IMG/VR virus record: IMGVR_UViG_3300024346_007492
Coordinates: 1-21,027 of that record
Direction: 5' to 3' (one strand)
DNA from: a virus
Length of the DNA stretch: 21,027 nucleotides
Under the pieces are notes generated by a model, which ran no database searches, was not told the origin of the DNA, and saw nothing but the letters and a program-made list of their open reading frames with translations. The translations under genes were made by a program, and so were the position numbers. How positions within the stretch are numbered: the stretch's first letter is position 1; each line of letters begins with the position of its first letter. Shown in pieces: positions 15,305 to 21,027 of the stretch.

Positions 15305-16914
15305 TGAGTGTACAAGGGCAACCTAAAAAAACACTAAAAGAAATCATCTCCGATGAGTATAAGAAGTGTGCGTTAGACCCGATATACTTTATGAAAAAGT
15401 ATTGTGTCATTCAACACCCTACTCGTGGAAAAATTCCATTTCATCTATATCCTTTTCAGGAAAATTGTTTAGATGATTTTAAAGATAATAGATTCAATAT
15501 TATTCTTAAATCCCGCCAATTAGGTTTATCAACCCTATCGGCGGGCTTTATACTTTGGAAGATGATATTCAACCAAGACTTCAATGCGTTGGTTATTGCA
15601 ACTAAAGTAACTGTTGCAAAGAACTTAGTAGAGAAGGTTAGGGTTATGCACGATTTACTTCCTATTTGGTTAAGAGATGGTTCAACGGCGGCATCCGAAG
15701 ATAATAAACTATCACTTAAATTAAAGAATGGTTCGCAAGTAAAAGCAATCGCATCTTCACCTGATGCAGGACGTTCGGAAGCCCTATCCCTATTAGTTGT
15801 GGATGAGGCTGCATTCATTAGAGATATCGATGATATTTGGTTATCAGCACAATCAACTCTATCAACGGGTGGTAGTGCAATTATTCTTTCTACACCAAAT
15901 GGTGTGGGTAACTTCTTTCATAAAACTTGGGTAGCCGGTGAAGCGGGGCAAAATGGATTCAATTGTATTAATCTACATTGGACTGTACACCCTGAAAGAA
16001 ATCAAGCATGGAGGGATGAGCAAACTCGAATCTTAGGAGCAAAAGGAGCATCGCAAGAATGTGATTGTGACTTTATCGGTTCGGGTGATACTGTAATCGA
16101 CCCGGCATTATTAACTTGGTATAAGGAAACATATGTAATGGAACCTGTTGAAAAGAGAGGTTTCGATGGAAATCTTTGGATATGGGAACATCCTAATTAC
16201 AATAGACAATATATGATATCTGCCGACGTGGCGAGAGGCGATGGTACGGATTATTCTACGTGTCAAATAATTGATATAGAAGATTCATCGCAAGTTGGAG
16301 AATATAGAGGAAAGATAGATACAAAAGATTTTGGTAATTTTTTAACTGCATTATCAACCGAATATAATAACGCATTATTAGTAATTGAAAATGCTAACGT
16401 TGGTTGGGCTACAATTCAGCAAGTAATCAATAGGGGATATCCTAATTTATTCTATATGAGTAATGATTTACAATATGTGGATACCGAAAGACAAATGAGT
16501 AACAAATATTATAGAGAAGAAAGAAGTATGGTTGCTGGATTTTCTACGACATCCAAAACTCGTCCTCTTATCATTTCAGCATTAGATAACTATATGAAGG
16601 ATAAAGATATCTTAATTCGTTCTAATAGATTGATAGATGAATTATTTACATTCATTTGGAATGGTGGTAGAGCAGAAGCTATGAAGGGATACAATGATGA
16701 CTTAACAATGGCATTAGGTATTGGATTGTGGGTTCGTAATACCGCACTTCGTTTAAGACAAGAGGGAATAGATTTGACAAAGAGTATGTTAAACTCAACT
16801 ACGATACATAATGATACGGGTGTTTATGCTGCAAATTGGCAAAATCAAAAAAATCCATACGAAATGCATTTAGGAAAAGGGGAAACCGAAAACCTAACTT
16901 GGTTGCTAAAGTAA
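15304..16914 (+). CDS. terL: Terminase large subunit (T4 gp17-like)
   Basis: 536 residues, the ATP-driven motor and nuclease of DNA packaging. N-terminal ATPase: PFHLYPFQ adenine-binding motif (45-52), Walker A KSRQLGLST (69-77), Walker B LLVVDE (163-168), coupling motif STPNG (196-200). C-terminal nuclease: SADVARGDGTDYS with Asp308, VIENANVGW with Glu362, and YNDDLTMAL with Asp465/Asp466, the three acidic metal-binding positions. The form of the Walker A (lacking the usual GK) and the nuclease motifs are those of T4-like terminases. It starts on the last base of the preceding stop. Its product works with the portal encoded at 17489-19216. Confidence 0.95.
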   Translation: MSVQGQPKKTLKEIISDEYKKCALDPIYFMKKYCVIQHPTRGKIPFHLYPFQENCLDDFKDNRFNIILKSRQLGLSTLSAGFILWKMIFNQDFNALVIATKVTVAKNLVEKVRVMHDLLPIWLRDGSTAASEDNKLSLKLKNGSQVKAIASSPDAGRSEALSLLVVDEAAFIRDIDDIWLSAQSTLSTGGSAIILSTPNGVGNFFHKTWVAGEAGQNGFNCINLHWTVHPERNQAWRDEQTRILGAKGASQECDCDFIGSGDTVIDPALLTWYKETYVMEPVEKRGFDGNLWIWEHPNYNRQYMISADVARGDGTDYSTCQIIDIEDSSQVGEYRGKIDTKDFGNFLTALSTEYNNALLVIENANVGWATIQQVINRGYPNLFYMSNDLQYVDTERQMSNKYYREERSMVAGFSTTSKTRPLIISALDNYMKDKDILIRSNRLIDELFTFIWNGGRAEAMKGYNDDLTMALGIGLWVRNTALRLRQEGIDLTKSMLNSTTIHNDTGVYAANWQNQKNPYEMHLGKGETENLTWLLK

Positions 16915-16931
16915 TTTTTATATATTTATAT
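16899..16931 (+). promoter_or_regulatory. TATATTTATAT promoter-like box with TTG element
   Basis: TTG at 16899-16901, 19 nt, then TATATTTATAT at 16921-16931, 17 nt before the ATG at 16949. This is the best copy of the recurring box and the only one with a Bacteroidota-like -33 TTG at proper distance. The TTG lies inside the end of the terminase gene. It would start a unit of the CWKGY protein and perhaps the portal. Confidence 0.42.
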
Positions 16932-16948
16932 GTTGAAACTATTATAAT

Positions 16949-17431
16949 ATGAAGCTAATAAATCTAATTCCACTAAAAGAAATGGAAAATCCTTGTTGGA
17001 AAGGATATGAAATGGTAGGTACTAAGGATAAAAATGGTAAAGAAGTACCAAATTGTGTTCCTATTAAAGAAGAAACAACTGATAATGAATATGATGAATT
17101 AGATGTTGAGCCTGAAGAAATTGAAGATTTCATTGAATTTCTAAAAGCGTACAAAAATACTTTAGCTGAAGCAAATTGTAATTGTGTATATGAAGCAGAA
17201 TATCAGGGTAGAAACGTACAATTGGGTAAACCAATGCAAGGTGATATTAAAAAATTCAAAGTATATGTAAAGAACCCAGCAGGCAATGTTGTTAAGGTAA
17301 ACTTTGGGCAGAAAGGGATGAAAATTAGAAAATCAAATCCTGCGGCTAGAAAATCATTTAGAGCAAGAATGAATTGTGATAATCCAGGTCCAAGACACAA
17401 AGCAAACTATTGGAGTTGCAGAAAATGGTAA
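16949..17431 (+). CDS. CWKGY-motif small phage protein, possible head core component
   Basis: 160 residues. The N-terminus NPCWKGYEMVGTKDKNGKEV followed by PNCVP (residues 14-36) is a module I know from many T4-like marine phage proteins. The C-terminal part has FKVYVKNPAGNVVKVNFG and ends KSFRARMNCDNPGPRHKANY then WSCRKW, another recurrent module with paired cysteines. Between them is an acidic stretch (residues 41-66). Two short tags of LKE and IKE form stand at 9-11 and 39-41, as in the giant protein at 9909-13937. It lies between terminase and portal and has its own TATATTTATAT box. Structural or scaffold role is inferred from position. The biochemical function is unknown. Confidence 0.65.
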   Translation: MKLINLIPLKEMENPCWKGYEMVGTKDKNGKEVPNCVPIKEETTDNEYDELDVEPEEIEDFIEFLKAYKNTLAEANCNCVYEAEYQGRNVQLGKPMQGDIKKFKVYVKNPAGNVVKVNFGQKGMKIRKSNPAARKSFRARMNCDNPGPRHKANYWSCRKW

Positions 17432-17435
17432 TTAA

Positions 17436-17467
17436 TTTGTTAATATCAAATAATTTCCATATCTTTG
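17436..17467 (+). promoter_or_regulatory. Bacteroidota-type promoter upstream of the portal gene
   Basis: TTTG (17436-17439), a 20-nt spacer, and TATCTTTG (17460-17467), which matches the Bacteroidota primary-sigma consensus TTTG / TAnnTTTG exactly, with the start codon 21 nt further on. The intervening bases are AT-rich without a Shine-Dalgarno site, also common in that phylum. It is the main sequence evidence for the host group. Confidence 0.6.
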
Positions 17468-17488
17468 AATTAAAATATAAAATAATAA

Positions 17489-19216
17489 ATGGCAACAGAT
17501 AAATCATTTTTCGGTAGGTTACAAAAACTATTTTCAACTAATACAATAGTTCGTAAAACAAAACAAGGTATCAAAGTAATAGATACCGATGAGTATCAAG
17601 GATTAACAACAAATCTAATAGATAGGTACATGCGTATGAAAACTCCACAATATAGTGGTGGTTTGATAGAATCCGCAATGGCTTATCAACAAGTTAGAAT
17701 TGATTTGTTTAGAGATTATGATGGAATGGATAATGACCCAATTTTATCATCAGCATTAGATATTTACGCAGATGAAGCAACCGTAAAGAATGAATTAGGC
17801 GATGTACTTAAAATAAATTGTGCAAACGAAAATACAAAAGAAATTCTTAGAAATCTTTTTTATGATATTTTAAATATTGAATTTAATCTATGGCCTTGGA
17901 GTAGAAACTTAGTAAAATATGGTGATTTCTTTTTACATTTAGAAATAGCTGAAGAATTGGGTATCGTAGGTGTACAACCTTTATCGGTATATGAAACATC
18001 TCGAGTTGAAGGGTTTGATGCACAAAATCCACAAAGAGTTAAATTCGTATATGCACCATATCAGAATCCAAATAGTGCAATGGTAACGGCTTCTTCAAAA
18101 AGAGAATTTGAAAACTACGAAATAGCTCACTTCCGTTTATATTCCGATTCAAACTTCCTACCTTACGGAAAATCTATGATTGAAGGTGGTAGAAGAGTTT
18201 GGAAACAATTAATGTTAATGGAAGATGCGATGTTAATCCATCGTATTATGAGAGCACCTGAAAAGAGAATATTTAAAGTGGATGTTGGCAATATTCCACC
18301 AACTGAAGTTGATAACTACATGCAAAAAATTATCAACTCATCTAAAAAAGTTCCTTTCTTAGACCAAGCTACGGGTGAATATAACTTAAAATACAATATT
18401 CAAAACTTAATTGAAGATTATTATATGCCAGTTCGTGGTAGTGATAATGGTACTTCAATCGACACCCTAAAAGGTTTAGAATATAATATGATTGATGATA
18501 TCAACTACTTAAAAGGTAAGTTGATGGCTGCATTAAAAATACCAAAAGCATTTTTAGGATACGAAGAAGATGTTAGTGGTAAAGCTACATTGGCAGCACA
18601 AGATGTTAGATTTGCAAAAACAATAGAAAGAATTCAGAAAGTATTGGTATCGGAATTAACTAAGATAGCAATTGTTCACTTATATGCACAAGGATTAGAT
18701 GGTGAGGATGAATTAGATTTTCAATTAGAATTAACAATACCATCTAAAATTTATGAGCAAGAGAAAGTTGAATTATATACATCTAAAATAGCATTAATTC
18801 AACAAATGCAACAAACTAAAATGTTCTCTAAAAAATGGATGTACGATGCTATTATGGATATGACTCCTGAAGAGCAAGATGAGTTAACAGTAGATGTTAT
18901 CGAAGATACAAAACAAACATTCCGTTTAACATCAATTGAAACACAAGGTGTTGACCCGGCAAAAGAAACCGGAGCAGGAGAACCAACCAATGTAGAAGAA
19001 GAAATTCAAAAAATAAAAGAAGAATTGGAGGAAGAAGGTAAAGTTGGTAGACCAAAAGATGTTGTTAGATATGGCAAAGATGACCATCATTTAGGAAGAG
19101 ACCCGTTAGGAATTAAAACTTTAAAGCAAAAAGCTCAGAGAGAATCTAAGGAAATATTTAAAGATATGATGGGTAACAAAAAGACTATTTTAATGGAAGA
19201 TTTGGATAAAAAGTAA
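17489..19216 (+). CDS. Portal vertex protein (T4 gp20-like)
   Basis: 575 residues, close to the usual length of T4-like portals (about 520-560). The middle part matches the family: WPWSRNLVKYGDFFLHLEI, IAHFRLYSDSNFLPYGKSMI, then HRIMRAPEKRIFKVDVGNIP, and GLEYNMIDDINYLKGKLMAA followed by KIPKAFLGYE, typical of the gp20 clip and stem. It forms the dodecameric ring through which DNA enters and on which the head is built. The C-terminal tail (about residue 490 on) is acidic with IKEELEEEGKVGRPKD and a GKDDHHLGRDPLG segment, longer than usual. The ATG has a Bacteroidota-type promoter 21-50 nt upstream and no Shine-Dalgarno sequence. Confidence 0.93.
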   Translation: MATDKSFFGRLQKLFSTNTIVRKTKQGIKVIDTDEYQGLTTNLIDRYMRMKTPQYSGGLIESAMAYQQVRIDLFRDYDGMDNDPILSSALDIYADEATVKNELGDVLKINCANENTKEILRNLFYDILNIEFNLWPWSRNLVKYGDFFLHLEIAEELGIVGVQPLSVYETSRVEGFDAQNPQRVKFVYAPYQNPNSAMVTASSKREFENYEIAHFRLYSDSNFLPYGKSMIEGGRRVWKQLMLMEDAMLIHRIMRAPEKRIFKVDVGNIPPTEVDNYMQKIINSSKKVPFLDQATGEYNLKYNIQNLIEDYYMPVRGSDNGTSIDTLKGLEYNMIDDINYLKGKLMAALKIPKAFLGYEEDVSGKATLAAQDVRFAKTIERIQKVLVSELTKIAIVHLYAQGLDGEDELDFQLELTIPSKIYEQEKVELYTSKIALIQQMQQTKMFSKKWMYDAIMDMTPEEQDELTVDVIEDTKQTFRLTSIETQGVDPAKETGAGEPTNVEEEIQKIKEELEEEGKVGRPKDVVRYGKDDHHLGRDPLGIKTLKQKAQRESKEIFKDMMGNKKTILMEDLDKK

Positions 19217-19230
19217 TAATCCACAATAAA

Positions 19231-19243
19231 CGTATATTTATAT
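19231..19243 (+). promoter_or_regulatory. TATATTTATAT box upstream of the gene at 19263
   Basis: CGTATATTTATAT, with the core TATATTTAT preceded by the same CG as the minus-strand box at 4233-4245, and 19 nt before the ATG. No -33 element at normal spacing is visible (nearest TTTG is 28 nt away). Candidate phage promoter. Confidence 0.4.
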
Positions 19244-19262
19244 CAGAGAAATTACACAATTA

Positions 19263-20138
19263 ATGAAAAATATTAAGCACTCGAAATTTAAAAACACAGG
19301 ATTCATTTTTGAATTGCTAGTTAGACAGATTACATCTGAAATCATGTCTGGCAAACAAAATTCAAAAGCTGAAAAGATATTGCAAGAATATTTTTCAGGC
19401 AAAAAAGAACTTTCAAAAGAATTGAAATTATATCAGTATTTGATTAATGAAAAATATAATTCAGAAAACAAGGCTGAAAAATTCGTTGAAACCGTATGTG
19501 AAGCTCGTAAAAGATTAGATGAGCAAAAGCTTATGAAGGAAAAATATAATTTAATAAAAGAAATAAAGGAAGCTTATGATATAGATGAGTTTACTAAATC
19601 TTCAATTTCAAATTATAAAAACTTAGCTTCCATTTATAAAGTATTTGAAGCAACTATTGCAAAAGAATCATTCGAACCAAAAGATATCGTTAATTCTAAA
19701 TTTACTATTGTTGAGAATATGATTAACTCTTCGATTGAAAATAAAGATAAAAAATTAAATGATAGAGTTTTTGAAGAATACAAAAAGCAAGATGAAGAAG
19801 TTAGAATGCTATCATACAAAATGTTAGTAGAAAATTTTAATAAAAAATATAATAACTTATCAGCTGGACAAAAGAATTTACTTAAAGAGTATATTAATAA
19901 TATTAATAATACAGGTAAATTAAAAGAATATGTTAATGAAGAGGTTAATACTTTATCTGAAGGATTAAAAGAAGTTGGTTCTAAAATTTCTGATAAAGTT
20001 ACAAAAATTAAATTAGCTGAAACTATTTCTAATATTAGAAAAATTAAATCAGTTAAGAAATTAAGAGAATCTCATTTGTCTGCATTAATGATGAGTTACG
20101 AATTATTAAAAGAATTAAAAGAAAGTTTAAATAAATAA
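19263..20138 (+). CDS. Unidentified Lys/Glu-rich helical protein of the head region
   Basis: 291 residues, almost wholly alpha-helical in appearance, rich in Lys, Glu and Asn, without cysteine-rich or catalytic motifs apart from a single Cys near residue 80. It starts MKNIKHSKFKNTGFIFELLV and ends in a helical tail KKLRESHLSALMMSYELLKE. The position after the portal is where T4-like phages keep prohead core and scaffold genes (gp67, gp68, gp21, gp22), and charged helical composition suits a core or scaffold protein, but I cannot name it. It has its own TATATTTATAT box, and the next gene follows two bases after its stop. Confidence 0.68.
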   Translation: MKNIKHSKFKNTGFIFELLVRQITSEIMSGKQNSKAEKILQEYFSGKKELSKELKLYQYLINEKYNSENKAEKFVETVCEARKRLDEQKLMKEKYNLIKEIKEAYDIDEFTKSSISNYKNLASIYKVFEATIAKESFEPKDIVNSKFTIVENMINSSIENKDKKLNDRVFEEYKKQDEEVRMLSYKMLVENFNKKYNNLSAGQKNLLKEYINNINNTGKLKEYVNEEVNTLSEGLKEVGSKISDKVTKIKLAETISNIRKIKSVKKLRESHLSALMMSYELLKELKESLNK

Positions 20139-20140
20139 AA

Positions 20141-20410
20141 ATGACAAATTATAGAATTTTTAACGCAAAAGAATATACAGCAGGACAATCTGGTTCATTA
20201 GAAAGAGTATGGGGAGTAATGAGAGGTTCAGCAATTTGTTCAGGTTCAATAACATTGGAAGGTGTTGTTGATAATAACCTAAGTGGTACAATCGCACAAA
20301 CAAATAACCATACTACTTTAAAATTAGAACACTTAGCAGTAGGAGAGCCAGTTCCTTGTTATGTTAGAAGTATTACAGTAACATCTGGTAATGCATATTT
20401 ATTAGCATAA
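20141..20410 (+). CDS. Small beta-rich protein, possible virion decoration
   Basis: 89 residues. Composition is rich in Gly, Ser, Thr and Val, with few charges, and the pattern of short alternating strands (GSITLEGVVDNNLSGTIAQ, then PCYVRSITVTSGNAYLLA) suggests a compact beta barrel of the kind seen in head decoration or neck proteins. Two cysteines (near 33 and 73) are present. It lies two bases after the previous stop and 11 bases before the next start, inside the head-gene run. No family recognised. The role is a guess from composition and position. Confidence 0.58.
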   Translation: MTNYRIFNAKEYTAGQSGSLERVWGVMRGSAICSGSITLEGVVDNNLSGTIAQTNNHTTLKLEHLAVGEPVPCYVRSITVTSGNAYLLA

Positions 20411-20421
20411 TAAAGAAAAAA

Positions 20422-21027
20422 ATGCCAGCACAATCCAAAGCACAACAAAAATTTATGGGAATGGTTCATGCTACTCAAAAGGGTGATATGAAATCTCCAT
20501 CTCCAGAAGTTAGTAAAGCAGCAGACTCAATGAGTGATAAAGATGCTAAAGATTTTGCATCAACATCTCATAAAGGGTTGCCTGATAAAATAAAAGAAAT
20601 GGTATTGGCTGAATTACGTTCAGTAAGAGCCATTCAAACGGATTACGCTAAAACGTTAGATGCTATTCAGCAAAACTTAGAAGGATATAAAAAATCTAAA
20701 GGAACTCCAAACGAAAATCAATATGTACAAAAACTTAAAGCACTAACTGCACAAAAGAAAAAACTTTCTGCAGAATTGGATGCTAAAGTTGGTGATATGT
20801 ATAAAGATGCCGAATTGAAAGTGGATGAAATGAATGTTACTGGCAATGTACAAGGATATGGTACACCACATGCATTTGGTAAAGGTGAGGATGAAAAAAC
20901 TAAAGGTAAAAGACAAGCTGATTTAACAGGATATAGTGTAGTTAAAGAAGGTAAATACTATGTAACCTATAACAAAGGTAGAGGACAGGGTAAGGGGTTG
21001 GAAAAAGAATTTGATAAAAAAACATTT
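20422..21027 (+). CDS. DUF3008-like protein with downstream modules, cut by the window end
   Basis: 202 codons open to the edge, ATG at 20422. The N-terminus MPAQSKAQQKFMGMVHATQK, followed by SPEVSKAADSMSDKDAKDFA and STSHKGLP, is the DUF3008 pattern found in many T4-like phages. After LPDKIKEMVLAELRSVRA the chain turns to a helical coiled region (residues 60-135), then a module NVTGNVQGYGTPHAFGKG and SVVKEGKYYVTYNKGRGQGK. The IKE after the first module recalls the tags that separate domains in the precursor at 9909-13937. The C-terminal part is missing. A virion or head-core role is inferred from the neighbours. Confidence 0.68.
   Translation, partial: MPAQSKAQQKFMGMVHATQKGDMKSPSPEVSKAADSMSDKDAKDFASTSHKGLPDKIKEMVLAELRSVRAIQTDYAKTLDAIQQNLEGYKKSKGTPNENQYVQKLKALTAQKKKLSAELDAKVGDMYKDAELKVDEMNVTGNVQGYGTPHAFGKGEDEKTKGKRQADLTGYSVVKEGKYYVTYNKGRGQGKGLEKEFDKKTF

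Noticed and set aside
1-21027. tRNA genes, CRISPR arrays, insertion sequences, integrase or attachment sites
   Set aside because: No cloverleaf, spaced direct repeats, transposase or recombinase motif was seen. Genes are packed with gaps of mostly under 60 bases.

Overview
The window is part of the genome of a tailed phage of the T4-like (myovirus) type, probably infecting a Bacteroidota host. The phage call rests on a T4 gp17-like large terminase (15304-16914) followed by a gp20-like portal (17489-19216) and small head-region genes. The host call is an inference from the low GC content, scarce Shine-Dalgarno sequences and a Bacteroidota-type promoter (TTTG, 20 nt, TATCTTTG) just upstream of the portal. 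No rRNA, tRNA, insertion sequence or CRISPR array was seen.

Left part (1-9868): a dense cluster for sugar activation and glycan decoration. A rightward pair (SGNH hydrolase, glycosyltransferase-like protein) meets a leftward operon (RmlC-like epimerase, thiamine-diphosphate (TPP) E1-alpha-like protein, GDP-mannose 4,6-dehydratase-like protein, E1-beta-like protein) transcribed from a divergent promoter region near 4220-4304. Rightward from there come an unidentified protein, a clear rho-independent terminator (5082-5116), a second glycosyltransferase-like protein, and a tightly overlapping run: a cupin/nucleotidyltransferase/APH-type kinase fusion, a compact AroE-like dehydrogenase, a GatZ/KbaZ-like TIM-barrel protein, a HAD phosphatase and a 41-residue basic protein. 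Together they look able to phosphorylate, activate, epimerise, dehydrate and transfer an unusual sugar, either onto virion proteins or onto the host surface.

Middle (9909-13937): one 1342-residue multidomain protein combining a HIGH-type nucleotidyltransferase, a Gly/Ala-rich hydrophobic segment, an HExxH metallopeptidase and a C-terminal KxDG ligase-like domain. Sequences of the form [L/I]-x-E, resembling the T4 prohead-protease recognition motif, fall at the domain borders. I infer a precursor that is packaged in the head, cut during maturation and possibly injected.

Right part (13982-21027): a Cys4 protein, a membrane-anchored protein whose frame is broken by one base in an A-run, terminase, a CWKGY-type small protein, portal, a Lys/Glu-rich unknown, a small beta-rich protein, and a DUF3008-like protein cut by the window end. 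A recurring TATATTTAT box lies 15-20 nt before several first genes and may be the phage's own promoter element.
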